The notes under the pieces: generated by a model
Database searches by the model: none
The model's input: the letters and a program-made list of their open reading frames with translations, nothing else
Told to the model about the DNA's origin: nothing
Made by a program: the position numbers and the translations under genes
Part shown: positions 8,541 through 18,064 of the stretch, one piece after another
Layout of the letters: the number at the start of each line of letters is the position of its first letter
How positions within the stretch are numbered: the first letter of the stretch is position 1
DNA from: Staphylococcus sp. KG4-3
GTDB lineage: Bacteria > Bacillota > Bacilli > Staphylococcales > Staphylococcaceae
Direction: 5' to 3'
Length of the DNA stretch: 64,000 nt
Assembly (NCBI RefSeq): GCF_033597815.2
Contig: NZ_CP166245.1
Coordinates: 2,907,460-2,971,459, forward strand

Positions 8541-10424
8541 CTAAACCCTCATTTCATTATTTAGTATATGTGCAAGCGTTATGTAATCCGTATCTTTACA
8601 TATTTGGTTTATAATATAACTATTGGTCGTAATAGCTAAAATTTCCTCATATAGCCGGATTAGTACCGCTTCGTTTACTTCTGCTTCTGGTGTCGCAACG
8701 AGCACAACTAGTTTTACCGTTTCACAATCTTGAAGGGGCTGATTAACAATTGCTAATTTTAGCCATATGCCATGATAAAGATGACTAGTATGTGGAAATC
8801 CTAAAGCTCCTGTTATTGTTGATTTATGTTTTTCTCTCTCTAAAATTTTTGTAATAAAAGTATGATCAACTCTATTCTCATTAATCAACTCGTTTGATAA
8901 ATAAGCTATTACTTTTTCATACGTCATATTTTTATTAACGTGATAAACATCTTGTTCAGTTAGAAAATCTACTATTATACTTTTGTTAAATAGCTTTTTA
9001 TTGCTTACGTCTTTGTAAATCATAAATTGTTCGATTTTAAGTTTTAGTGCTTGTTCATCTAAAATGTTGTCTATATAAATAATTCTGTTAAACAATCTAT
9101 TGATTTTAATAGTTGATACTATTAAATCATAGTTATCAATTTGAAATTGATTTAACTCATTTTCGTTAATTACATCTATCATTATTTGATTACCAAATAT
9201 TTTTTGTAATTGAATTTTCATCAATTTCACACTACTCAAACCTTGGTTTGTAATAAATGCGACTGAATGAATTTCTTTAAATTTTTGTTCTAACTGCTGT
9301 AAATAAACACTGAAATAAATTGATAAGAACCCAAGTTCATTTAATGGAACTTTAATTTTGATTTCTTTTTCAATATTAGTTGCTAACACTTTAGACAGTT
9401 CATATGCAAATGGATACTTATTTTCAACTTCATCAATAAAATCACTTTGTATTCTAATATCAAATATCAGTCTATTGATAAGGTATTTAATATGAAGTTG
9501 TATGTCTGTACTAAACAATTCATCATCAATTTTGATAGTATAATAAAAATCAATATCATCTATTGTTTGCTGAATAATACGATTTAAAGTAGATTGATCA
9601 TCTTCTGAAATAAATTCATCTAATAATGATGCTCTTCTACCAATAATTTGAAAAACAATTTGTAAAATTTCTAAATTAGGAAATTTTACTGAGTAGTGTT
9701 GGATTAAATAATCCCTAATTTCGCTTAAAGCTATAAAATCTTTAGACTCAAATACGCTATCGTCGATTTGTACTTTTTGACTTATCTCATAACCGTTTTC
9801 TATTCTAGATAAAACAACTTTAGTAGCGGTAATAAGACGTTCAAATGTTGCATTGTCTAAATTATATTGCCTTTTCGTCTCGTTAAGAATCGCATATATA
9901 GAACCCGGCAATGTGTGAGAACTATACTGTCTATTGAATAGTTCTATCAATACCTTTCTTACTTCTAATTCATTACCTTCTATACGTAAACCTACGTTTT
10001 GTGTACCTCTAATATTCACCCTATAGCCTTCTAATAGATTTTTAATTTCATTTATCTTATTATTAACTACACTTTTACTCAGAAATAAATCTTCAGCTAT
10101 GTCATCTATCGTACAAACCCCGTTATAAAGTAAATAATGAAATATGTTTTCTCCACGTTCCTCTATTTCATCTAAATGGTTATAAACTTGAAACTCTAAA
10201 TCTTTAATTAAATTAAGAAATTTCATTTCATCAGTTACTATCATTGAAAGAGATTTATTTTGCTTAAATATACTAATAGATCCTTCAAAATAAATTTGAA
10301 GTTGATTAATGTAATTCGTTAAAGTTCTTTGGGAGATAGAAAGTTTATGGGAAAGTTTATCAATTGAGATATTTTGTTTTTTAAGCGTTTCAATAATTAA
10401 TAAATGCTTTTTGTTTAATATCAA
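8541..10424 (-). CDS. PRD-domain transcriptional activator of the sorbitol operon (BglG/MtlR-like)
   Basis: A 627-residue multidomain regulator. It starts with a helix-turn-helix (about residues 10-45, LSHKLSISQRTLTNYINQL) and a second HTH-like segment near 95-120. Two PTS regulation domains span roughly 190-410. A IIB-like segment lies around 415-500, and a C-terminal EIIA-like domain has GFPHTSHLYHG near 555, where the first His is the likely phosphorylation site. Such proteins read PTS flux through His phosphorylation and activate the operon when substrate is present. It is embedded inside the operon it is expected to control, between srlD and gutM. GutR or MtlR would be the closest named relatives. 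Confidence 0.85.
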   Translation of the reverse strand: MILNKKHLLIIETLKKQNISIDKLSHKLSISQRTLTNYINQLQIYFEGSISIFKQNKSLSMIVTDEMKFLNLIKDLEFQVYNHLDEIEERGENIFHYLLYNGVCTIDDIAEDLFLSKSVVNNKINEIKNLLEGYRVNIRGTQNVGLRIEGNELEVRKVLIELFNRQYSSHTLPGSIYAILNETKRQYNLDNATFERLITATKVVLSRIENGYEISQKVQIDDSVFESKDFIALSEIRDYLIQHYSVKFPNLEILQIVFQIIGRRASLLDEFISEDDQSTLNRIIQQTIDDIDFYYTIKIDDELFSTDIQLHIKYLINRLIFDIRIQSDFIDEVENKYPFAYELSKVLATNIEKEIKIKVPLNELGFLSIYFSVYLQQLEQKFKEIHSVAFITNQGLSSVKLMKIQLQKIFGNQIMIDVINENELNQFQIDNYDLIVSTIKINRLFNRIIYIDNILDEQALKLKIEQFMIYKDVSNKKLFNKSIIVDFLTEQDVYHVNKNMTYEKVIAYLSNELINENRVDHTFITKILEREKHKSTITGALGFPHTSHLYHGIWLKLAIVNQPLQDCETVKLVVLVATPEAEVNEAVLIRLYEEILAITTNSYIINQICKDTDYITLAHILNNEMRV

Positions 10425-10451
10425 TACTTTCCCTCCTTTCTCTATTTTAAG

Positions 10452-11249
10452 TTATCCCCTTGATTTACCACCTGATATATTAATTGTTGTACCAGTAATG
10501 TAACTTGATTTGTCCGAACTTAAATAACAAACTAAATCAGCTACTTCTGACAATTTACCAACTCTACCTAGAGGAATAGATTTTGAATAATCACCATTTA
10601 ATTTATCTACTGTCGTATTTCTACTATAAGCTAATGCTTCTTCATATTGTTTGGTTCTTAGACCGGTTTCTTCTAAAATACCTGGTGCTATAGCAACAAC
10701 TTTAATGTTATGTTTCCCTAACTCTTTAGCCCAACTTCGCGTAAATCCAATTAAAGCTGCTTTTGTAGCAGAATATATACTTTGACCCTCTGACCCTTCT
10801 TGACCAGCTTCACTAGCAATATTTACGATAATACCTTTATTTTGCTTAATAAAATGTCTGCTTACTGCTTGGCTAAATAGAATTGGCCCTTTTAAGTTTA
10901 CACCGAACATTAAATCTAAATCCTTCATATTAATCTCATACTCTGGCCTTTCACCTTTATCATCAACTAATAAGCGTGGTAAGTTAATACCAGCATTATT
11001 AATTAATACATCTATACGAGATTGTTTTTCCACAATCGTATTCACTGCCTTTTCAACAGCTTCTTCACTTGTTACATCAGCCTCTATAAAATGATAATCC
11101 TTGTTATCAATTGGGTCATCTTTTAAGTCTATATTATAAACAATTGCAGCATTTTCTAATAATGAATTTACAATTTGTCTACCAATACCAGAAGTTCCGC
11201 CTGTGACGATGATTACTTTCCCATTTATATCTAACCAATTTCTAGCCAT
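10452..11249 (-). CDS. srlD: Sorbitol-6-phosphate 2-dehydrogenase (SDR family)
   Basis: A classical SDR with TGGTSGIG near the start, NNAGIN near residue 85, an active-site serine region (VNIASEAG) and YSATK. It is expected to oxidise sorbitol 6-phosphate to fructose 6-phosphate with NAD. It is the first gene of the sorbitol PTS operon, which makes this substrate clear by context. I choose the ATG at 11249 (MARNWLDINGK) because TTAGGAGG lies 7 bases upstream. The longer frame from 11282 has no binding site. About 265 aa, normal for the family. Confidence 0.9.
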   Translation of the reverse strand: MARNWLDINGKVIIVTGGTSGIGRQIVNSLLENAAIVYNIDLKDDPIDNKDYHFIEADVTSEEAVEKAVNTIVEKQSRIDVLINNAGINLPRLLVDDKGERPEYEINMKDLDLMFGVNLKGPILFSQAVSRHFIKQNKGIIVNIASEAGQEGSEGQSIYSATKAALIGFTRSWAKELGKHNIKVVAIAPGILEETGLRTKQYEEALAYSRNTTVDKLNGDYSKSIPLGRVGKLSEVADLVCYLSSDKSSYITGTTINISGGKSRG

Positions 11250-11282
11250 GTTTTTGCCTCCTAATGAATATTGTTCATTCAT

Positions 11283-11790
11283 TATAAATTCAAAATCCTT
11301 TATAATTAATTTTTACTTTTATGCACTATTAAGAAATCAAGAAAATAATACATAAAATTCATGGTATTTTTTATACAGTACTATAATTGATATTAAAGGT
11401 TACGCTACGGGGGTTTTATACTATGGAACATTAGTATTGTTTTTGGAAAAGCTGGCAGGATAATTACTAAAAGTTTACTAGTCGGGGGAGCAAGTAGATG
11501 TAGTGGAATAAAATTCAAATATGAAAAAAACGTTGGTATTTAATTTCTAATTAGTATTAAAAAGCGAAGGACACATCCAAATGGATGTGCCCTTCAAACC
11601 AAAGAACTAAAGTAAATACATCTAATTAAAATCATTATATTTAGTATTATTATCTTTACTTTTGTCTATTGGATACTTTTATTTATTTACTACAAAAACT
11701 TAAAACTTCATGCTTTTCTAAATAGTTATTTTAGCTCTATGTATAAATTTATTTATACCAACTATCTAATTTTTCAAATTTCTAGATAAA
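11283..11790. other. Intergenic, about 500 bp: sorbitol operon promoter region and possible gene scar
   Basis: The right half carries the terminator of the minus-strand mcrBC pair (11558-11597), and the left edge must hold the promoter of srlD. I could not fix the promoter with confidence. Between 11400 and 11530 the plus strand can be read as short coding-like segments (for example YYGTLVLFLEKLAG before a stop) with shifts and stops. This looks like a decayed gene, but I could not identify a family. Confidence 0.4.
11558..11597 (-). terminator. Terminator downstream of mcrC
   Basis: Stem GAAGGACACATCC with GGATGTGCCCTTC (one mismatch) and an AAAT loop. On the minus strand it is followed by GCTTTTT, so it terminates transcription arriving from mcrBC, about 190 bases after the mcrC stop. 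Confidence 0.75.
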
Positions 11791-13113
11791 TTATATTTCA
11801 CCCAAAAATTCTTGTTCAGCTTTTTTCATTCCCTCAGAAAATTCCTTGTAATCTCTAACTGCTTTAGGGATAGAGAGACCAAGTTTAATTACTTTTATAT
11901 CCTCACGCATTTGCACATCCCTTTCATAGCTTAGTCCTTGATTTAAATATAATACTTCATCCTGAATTTCTTTATGATTTGGATAGAAATAATAACCTGT
12001 TTTAGCATTAAATCTAAACATATAAGCTAAAACTTGCAAATAGTCTCTATTACCTATATTTTGAATTGGTTTATATTTGGCATCTCCAATTATTCTATTT
12101 TCTTGATTACGCCCAATAAAGTCTGGATAAACTAGCCCTATTTTTGTACCTAAATGGCTACTAAACAACCTTTGGGACCCACTACCGCCCTTATTTTTAG
12201 GATGATAAAAATCTGCGCTAACTAACGTATCAATATATTCTTCCCACAACCATGCTCCATCAAATAAAATACCATGAATTTTCTCTTTACCATTACCAAT
12301 ATAATGCTTATGACGCTGTAAAATTGTTAAACAAAGTTTCTGCAACTCTCTATATTCCTTATAATAAGCATGTCTTATAGGTCGCTTATTATTAAACATT
12401 ATTATTTTATTTCTATCCATATGATTATAACTTGTAGTAACTTCACGAATTTCCTTCACTTCGTTCCTGACACTATTTAACACGCCTGCGCCTTCTTTTC
12501 TTTTTTTAATAAATTCTATCGTATGTCTAATTAACTGAAGCATATAATTATCATATGAAAATTCTCTCTGAGAATAAGCAATATTACCTATAAAAGGTGT
12601 GTTATTCTTAATATGTCTTTGAATATCAATAGTGCCCTTTATATTATTATTGTTATATTCATTTCTTGTATATTGCTTGAACAGACCTTTGCGCATAGCT
12701 TTCTTTAAATAATATGGAAAAATAAATATAAACAAATCAATAATTTTATTGTCTTGGTCAATTATTGTATTTAGATCAATAACATAAGGTATTTTCAAAA
12801 CATTTTCGATTAAATATTGAAAAAAATAATCTTGTTGTCCTTCCGAAAAACGCGATTCAATGATTAAATTTTCCTCATTATAGCCTAGAAATCCCATAAT
12901 ATTACTGGAACGATATTCTTGGCCAAATTTATTAAGAATAAATTGATCTGTTGTTATACCTTCTTGCTCTTTTAAACTATTTGGGAATACAAATATGCCC
13001 GTCTCATCAAGTTCTGATATACTTTTATCTAATATTGAAGAAATTATATTGGGAATTTCACTAAACTCATTGGGAGATTCAGTAGAATTATCCTTAATTT
13101 TAACCAACTTCAT
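11791..13113 (-). CDS. mcrC: McrC-like nuclease subunit of a type IV (modified-DNA) restriction system
   Basis: A 440-residue protein of the McrC family. The N-terminal half contacts the McrB ring. The C-terminal half contains a PD-(D/E)xK nuclease signature, with YPDFIG near residue 338 and IIGDAKYKP about 15 residues later. The family cleaves DNA carrying modified cytosines when activated by McrB GTP hydrolysis. It overlaps the end of mcrB by 14 bases, the usual two-gene arrangement, and is followed by a terminator. Modified-base specificity cannot be read from the sequence. Confidence 0.88.
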   Translation of the reverse strand: MKLVKIKDNSTESPNEFSEIPNIISSILDKSISELDETGIFVFPNSLKEQEGITTDQFILNKFGQEYRSSNIMGFLGYNEENLIIESRFSEGQQDYFFQYLIENVLKIPYVIDLNTIIDQDNKIIDLFIFIFPYYLKKAMRKGLFKQYTRNEYNNNNIKGTIDIQRHIKNNTPFIGNIAYSQREFSYDNYMLQLIRHTIEFIKKRKEGAGVLNSVRNEVKEIREVTTSYNHMDRNKIIMFNNKRPIRHAYYKEYRELQKLCLTILQRHKHYIGNGKEKIHGILFDGAWLWEEYIDTLVSADFYHPKNKGGSGSQRLFSSHLGTKIGLVYPDFIGRNQENRIIGDAKYKPIQNIGNRDYLQVLAYMFRFNAKTGYYFYPNHKEIQDEVLYLNQGLSYERDVQMREDIKVIKLGLSIPKAVRDYKEFSEGMKKAEQEFLGEI

Positions 13114-15073
13114 CTTCTGAACCTAATTCTGAACTTATTTGTGGGTTATCATAAACCGATTTAAATAATTCCATAATCTCTTCTTCATTAAACATTCCTC
13201 TTATATAATCAGATAATAGCGGTTCTAAAAAGTCTTCCCATAGTTCTTCAAAACTTATATCTTTTAATTTCAAGAAATATGCAGCACCTATATGATAATT
13301 TCTATCCAACTCATCAACTTGAGATATTGCGTCATTAAGGCTAATCATCCTATTAATTGCTTCATCTTTGTCATCTCCGAGAGACTCTAACATTTCTAAA
13401 TTTTCATTGGCCTTAATCTCGACAAATCTAAATCTACGTCTCATTGCAAAATCAAAAGTATCTACAGAGCGATCGATATCATTCATAGTTCCTATAATAT
13501 AAACGTTCTCAGGAACATAGAATTTGTCTTTTTCAGACTCCATATTTGAATACTGTGTTTTTACTGCTCCAGCTATTCCTCTATAACTAGGATCTATTGA
13601 AAAAAACAATTCTCCAAATATCTTTGAAATTTCTCCTCTATTTATTTCATCAATTACAAAGATATACTTTTTATGATTATCACCATATTTAATGTGATTT
13701 TCATGTTTTTCCATCGTTTTATCTGAATAATTACTACTTTGTGTCTCTAAAGCTTGCTCACAAAACATTTTGAATATTCCTGGTTTTAAATCAAACCCCA
13801 TAGTTCCATCATGAGATATAACAGGTCTAATGCCTTCAACAAAATCAGTATAATCATAATTGGGATGAAATTGAACAAACTCAAATTGTTCTGAAGACTC
13901 TAGATCTTCATTAGAAGTCCCTATCATATTACAAGCTATTGCTTTCGCTAGATAACTCTTACCTGTTCCAGGAGCACCCCTTAATATGAGGTTTTTGGAT
14001 TTTAATAATTTATCTGTTAACTCTTTCACTATTCCACTTTCTATCATTGGTGCCACCTCAATTTTGTAACTCATATAATCATCATAAAATTGCTTGAAAT
14101 ATTCATTGGGGGGATTATCAGAAAAAAGGTCCATTTTTGCAACACTATAAGTTTGTTCCGTTTCTTGCTCTTTTTGTGCTTCTTCATCCCATAAAGTAAA
14201 TCGAACGGCAGTCATGTTATAATTTTTAAAAGTTGTTCTAATGGTTACCCATCTTGAATTCGAATCTTTATAACACATATATGGAATTTTACCGCTTCCA
14301 CTACCGTTTTTTCTACCATATTGTCCACTATTAAATAAATGAATATGAAATTCGACATCATTAATTAACACAGAGTTAAAGTCTTTAATTTTAGTGATTT
14401 TCACCTCATCAAGACCTTCATGTTTTATTTCAGTACTTTTGTCATTACTCGTAATATTAATTTGACTTTGTTCTACAAAATTTCTAAATAAATTTTTGAA
14501 CATTTGATATTTTTTTTCATCAGAATTTAATATATATTGATAAAATTGATCAAGATTTTGCCCATTTTCTCTATATTTAGCAACTAACTGCTCATAATCA
14601 TTCAATAATTTATTCATATCATTTTCAATTATTGATGAATCAGGCAAATCATTTATATAATATTCGAAGCCACTAATCGTGGTTTTTTCATAACCTTTCC
14701 CTAATGATGTCTTAGCTTTTAAATCAATATCAATAGGCGCGCTTTCAGGAGAATCTAATATTTCATAGATCGTGTTTGATGCTTTTACTATGTCATGTTT
14801 TTTTAATTTTTTATTTTTAAAATACGTAACACCTTGATTTAAAGTAAGAAATACCTTCTCTCCATCTCCACTAAATAAGAAAACAATATAGATACCTTCA
14901 GTAGTACTTTTTGTTATATTTCCATCCATAATAGCAACCCATGGTACTTCTGCAAAATTCCCATTTCCAATACTACCTTTGAGTTTAAAACCCTTCAGCT
15001 GTTCTATATTTTTTAGTTCATCGACCATCTGATTTCTTACTAATTTTCCAACTGGTGCCCCCCGTAAATTCAC
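13100..15073 (-). CDS. mcrB: McrB-like AAA+ GTPase of a type IV restriction system, N-terminus probably frameshifted
   Basis: An N-terminal DUF3578 (MrcB_N) region spans about residues 1-190, then an AAA+ GTPase. Walker A is RGAPGTGKS (near 367), Walker B VIDEINRGEIS, and the McrB signature GTMNDIDRSVD is followed by the RRRF arginines. It powers McrC cleavage. The visible frame begins at a GTG at 15073 without a good ribosome binding site. An ATG at 15134 in another frame reads MTLSKLIKEIGDTYLKEKKAGEFTG, and would continue directly into APVGKLVRN if one base were removed from the run of six G (six C at 15058-15063 on the plus strand). I think the true start is 15134 and the gene is shifted at this tract. 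Confidence 0.85.
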   Translation of the reverse strand: MNLRGAPVGKLVRNQMVDELKNIEQLKGFKLKGSIGNGNFAEVPWVAIMDGNITKSTTEGIYIVFLFSGDGEKVFLTLNQGVTYFKNKKLKKHDIVKASNTIYEILDSPESAPIDIDLKAKTSLGKGYEKTTISGFEYYINDLPDSSIIENDMNKLLNDYEQLVAKYRENGQNLDQFYQYILNSDEKKYQMFKNLFRNFVEQSQINITSNDKSTEIKHEGLDEVKITKIKDFNSVLINDVEFHIHLFNSGQYGRKNGSGSGKIPYMCYKDSNSRWVTIRTTFKNYNMTAVRFTLWDEEAQKEQETEQTYSVAKMDLFSDNPPNEYFKQFYDDYMSYKIEVAPMIESGIVKELTDKLLKSKNLILRGAPGTGKSYLAKAIACNMIGTSNEDLESSEQFEFVQFHPNYDYTDFVEGIRPVISHDGTMGFDLKPGIFKMFCEQALETQSSNYSDKTMEKHENHIKYGDNHKKYIFVIDEINRGEISKIFGELFFSIDPSYRGIAGAVKTQYSNMESEKDKFYVPENVYIIGTMNDIDRSVDTFDFAMRRRFRFVEIKANENLEMLESLGDDKDEAINRMISLNDAISQVDELDRNYHIGAAYFLKLKDISFEELWEDFLEPLLSDYIRGMFNEEEIMELFKSVYDNPQISSELGSEDEVG

Positions 15074-15318
15074 CTGCTTTTTTTTCTTTAAGGTATGTAT
15101 CCCCTATCTCTTTAATTAATTTTGAAAGTGTCATTATTAATTATCCCCATTCGTAAAAGTTTTATTAACTTTTCAACTTATCTATTCAAATATAATTTTA
15201 GCATATCAAAAACTTTTATAGAGAAGTATATTAATCTAACAAGCGTTGAGAAAATTTAGCGAGATAAGTAACTAAAACATCTAAATTTTTTAAAATGTTA
15301 TAAATTCATTACTTGGTT

Positions 15319-15354
15319 TCATTTATGATACGCTTCTGCTTATCGGATGGTGAT
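15319..15354 (-). other. SCC attachment site 1 (left limit of the cassette cluster)
   Basis: On the minus strand this reads GCAGAAGCGTATCATAAATGA, the sequence of the 3' end of rlmH (orfX) where Ccr recombinases integrate SCC elements (reading EAYHK then stop). The higher-coordinate side carries the associated terminal repeat tgcttatcggatggtgatgagg followed by a T run, as expected for the rlmH-distal end of the element lying to the right. No other such site was seen to the left. Confidence 0.8.
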
Positions 15355-15369
15355 GAGGTTTTTATAACA

Positions 15370-15448
15370 AAAATGATAAATCTTATTTTATCTCTATATT
15401 ATTCCAATCAATTTGAATATTTACTGATAAAATAAGATTCATCATTTT
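15370..15448. repeat. 23-bp inverted repeat just inside the left end of SCC-like element 1
   Basis: Arms at 15370-15392 and 15426-15448 are complementary over 23 bases with one mismatch (AAAATGATAAATCTTATTTTATC against the reverse complement of the right arm), separated by 33 bases. It lies 34 bases inside att site 1. Neither arm is part of a gene. No T run follows directly, so it is not an ordinary terminator; the role is unknown. Confidence 0.75.
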
Positions 15449-15478
15449 CAATTTATATTCATAATATATTAATATGTA

Positions 15479-15513
15479 AGGTGCCCCTAAAAGTTATACT
15501 TTTAGGGGCACCT
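15479..15513. terminator. Strong hairpin after the sugar symporter gene
   Basis: A 15-base perfect stem, AGGTGCCCCTAAAAG with CTTTTAGGGGCACCT, around a TTATA loop. It lies 80 bases past the stop of the minus-strand symporter gene. No U tract follows on either strand, so it is either a processed or stabilising hairpin or an atypical terminator. Confidence 0.55.
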
Positions 15514-15595
15514 GTCAAAATGCAAAATTAAAGAATTGATTTTATTAACTTCATCCTTATAAACAAGTATTTACTGAATAGAAAATATTTATTTA

Positions 15596-16855
15596 TCATG
15601 ATTTATTTAAACCTTGTTCATTTAATGATACTGTTTGTAAAGAGGGTTTGTCTGTCTTCATAAGTAATGCTCCTAGGCAAACTAAAATACCAATTATAGC
15701 TGACATTACTAAATACGTGTATTGAAACCCTATTTCTACATATAACCTACCAATTACAATTGAGAAGAAAGCGACTCCGAGTTGCTTGGCTACATTAAAC
15801 GCTAACATGTAAACTGTCGCTGATAACCTTACGTCGAATACGCTAATTATATATTTCATAATAGAAATAAGCATCAATGGCATTTCAATTGCTGCTAACA
15901 ATCTAAAGAATGATAATAGCCAAACTTCATCTGTAAATGCAGTTCCCACTACTCTAATGAATAATATAACACCGTATAAGAATAGACCATTTTTTGCACC
16001 TATTCTATTAATAATCCATGGCATAAATACCATCACAATTGCTTCAATGAATATTTGTGTAGATGTAAGTCTACTGAACAGTGTTTCACCTGATGAGGCA
16101 TCATCAAAAAATCTGGTAAAGTAATTAGGAAATTGTTGGTCGAATACGTCGTATAAACTTGCACTACCGATTATTAATAAACAAAGTCCCCAAAAACTTT
16201 TGTTTTTAAATAATTTAAAGATACTTTCTTTGTTTACAAATTCTTTTTCATCTTGTACATTATCATCTTTTTGGTAATTAAGTTTCTTAACTTTAATGCT
16301 CCAAAGTATGACTCCTAATAAAAGTGCTGATACTGAACACACCCAAAAAATGCTGAAGGGATTTTTTATAAACATAATTCCACCTATAAATGCAAATAAA
16401 CCTCCTGCAAGTGAACCGAATAGTCTAGTATGTCCATATTCAAATTTATTCGCACGGCTTGATTTTTCACAATATGCTTCAACTACGCCCACGCCACTAT
16501 ATAAACACAGACTTAGGAATGAACCTCCAATAATACTTCCCATCAGCACGTTCATATCTAATAAAGGAATAAATAAATATTCAAAAAACGGTCCAATTAA
16601 TGCTAAACAAAAAATAACAAATGCGAACAGGTATTTTTTCAACCCTAACTTATCTTGAATAATGCCATAAATAGGTTCTAATATAATCGCTACTACTGAC
16701 ATCGTAGCGAACACTATCCCCGCTTGTGATGCATCTAAATTAGCCACTCTATTAAGCCAAAGTGGTAAAAAAATTATTATTAAAGTTCAAATAGCAAAAT
16801 AAAAGAAATTAATGCCACCAAATCTCAAGAATACACTTTCCTTAAATTTATTCAT
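15596..16855 (-). pseudogene. Oligosaccharide:H+ symporter (LacY-like MFS) with an in-frame TGA at codon 23
   Basis: Starting from the ATG at 16855 the frame reads MNKFKESVFLRFGGINFFYF then AI, stop (TGA, 16787-16789), and continues TLIIIFLPLWLNRVANLDAS through to 15596. The full frame is 419 residues, the normal size of LacY-type sugar/proton symporters with 12 membrane helices. The stop falls in the first helix where the family usually has Trp (AIW), so TGG to TGA is the simplest cause. The start overlaps the end of the GH43 gene by 8 bases, so the pair was co-expressed for uptake and hydrolysis of a sugar oligomer. Reinitiation at the GTG at 16747 would lack helix 1. Confidence 0.82.
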
Positions 16856-17843
16856 GGACTTCGCCTCCCAGTACTTTCGGAGTTTCTGGCGTCCAACATT
16901 TATCTGGTAATGGTATTCCAAATTGAGGATTATTATTTTCATCCCAATTAATTATCTGAGCCCTAGCATGACGATTAGGGTCAAACAAAGGGTCCCCTTT
17001 GATGTTTTGATAGTTTCTTGCATGATACACGATAATATCATGCTTACCATCTTTAGACTTTGTAAATGAATTATGACCTGGGCCATATTGTTTGTTTTTA
17101 ATACTAGTTTCAAATACTGGTTTATTATGTTTAATCCAAGAGGCAGCGTTCAACAAATCACTACCAATATCGGCACTTAACATTCCTACACAATAATCAA
17201 TACCTGTTGCACTTGCTGAATATGTTAAAAATATTTTTTCTTCTTTTATTAAAATAGCTGGTCCTTCATTTACCCAAAAACCTTTGATTTCCCACTCAAA
17301 TTCAGGAATAGTTAGTAATGTGATTTTACCTTCTAAAGTCCAAGGGTTTTTCATTTTAGAAATATAAATATTTGAATGTCCTTTAATGTTTAAATCTTGT
17401 TGCGACCAAACATAGTAAAGTTCATTATTTAAAGTAAATACTGTTGCATCTAAAGCAAAAGTTTCCCATCCTGTATCAATTTGCCCTTTGTCTACCCATT
17501 CACCTTCCAAAATATTATCTGATTCATTTTCTAATACGTACATTCTATGGTTAAACGTATCATCATCGATATTAGTATTAGGCGCAGCAGCATAATATAT
17601 GTACCACTTGTCATTAACTCTATGCAATTCAGGAGCCCATATTAATTCGCTCTTAGGACCTTTTGAATCCTTCAACCGTACTGTGTATTCCTTTGCATCT
17701 TTCAAATCGTTTAACGAATTCGATATTCTTAAAATAATACGATTATATAAAGGATACGAACCTGTGAAATAATATTGTCCTTCATGTTGTAATACAAATG
17801 GATCTGCCCTTTGTAACACTATTGGATTATTTATATCTTCCAT
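16848..17843 (-). CDS. Glycoside hydrolase family 43 enzyme (arabinan/xylan-type), 331 aa
   Basis: A five-bladed beta-propeller glycosidase. RADPFVLQHEGQYYFTGS (residues 13-30) holds the catalytic-base Asp in the usual position. IWAPELH near 67 contains a conserved blade motif, NEGPAIL (near 190) carries the likely acid Glu, and GPGHNSF is a late conserved loop. No signal peptide, so it acts in the cytoplasm on sugars brought in by the symporter encoded immediately downstream. The ATG has no ribosome binding site and begins exactly where a truncated DUF1643 gene starts in the other direction. Its promoter and leader appear to have been removed by a rearrangement. Confidence 0.85.
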   Translation of the reverse strand: MEDINNPIVLQRADPFVLQHEGQYYFTGSYPLYNRIILRISNSLNDLKDAKEYTVRLKDSKGPKSELIWAPELHRVNDKWYIYYAAAPNTNIDDDTFNHRMYVLENESDNILEGEWVDKGQIDTGWETFALDATVFTLNNELYYVWSQQDLNIKGHSNIYISKMKNPWTLEGKITLLTIPEFEWEIKGFWVNEGPAILIKEEKIFLTYSASATGIDYCVGMLSADIGSDLLNAASWIKHNKPVFETSIKNKQYGPGHNSFTKSKDGKHDIIVYHARNYQNIKGDPLFDPNRHARAQIINWDENNNPQFGIPLPDKCWTPETPKVLGGEVHE

Positions 17844-18050
17844 TTGATGAAAGCGATAAGTGAAAGTGACACAGTGATACTAGCTTATGGTGCCTATGCG
17901 AAGCGGCCAGTTGTTGTAGAACGTGTTGAACAAGTAATGGAAATGTTAAAACCTCATAAAAAGAAAGTCAAAAAGCTCACTAATCCAGTAACGAATGAAA
18001 TCATGCCTCCACTTAACCCTAAAGCACGTCAAAAATGGACGTTGAAATAA
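17844..18050 (+). pseudogene. 3' fragment of an SCC DUF1643 gene
   Basis: The 68 codons match the last third of the intact DUF1643 gene in this window (53011-53517): SDTVILAYGAYAK against SDEVILAWGAYAK, and identical endings KARQKWTLK. The first 100 residues are missing, and the fragment abuts the start of the GH43 gene. DUF1643 proteins are standard passengers near ccr genes, so this marks the former ccr-proximal region of an older SCC. Function of the family is unknown. Confidence 0.85.
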
Positions 18051-18064
18051 AAGGAGGATTATCT

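Noticed and set aside
16787-16789. TGA read as selenocysteine or programmed readthrough in the symporter (and in the RadC-like gene)
   Set aside because: The family has Trp or Arg at these positions, there is no SECIS-like structure that I can see, and staphylococci are not known to use selenocysteine.
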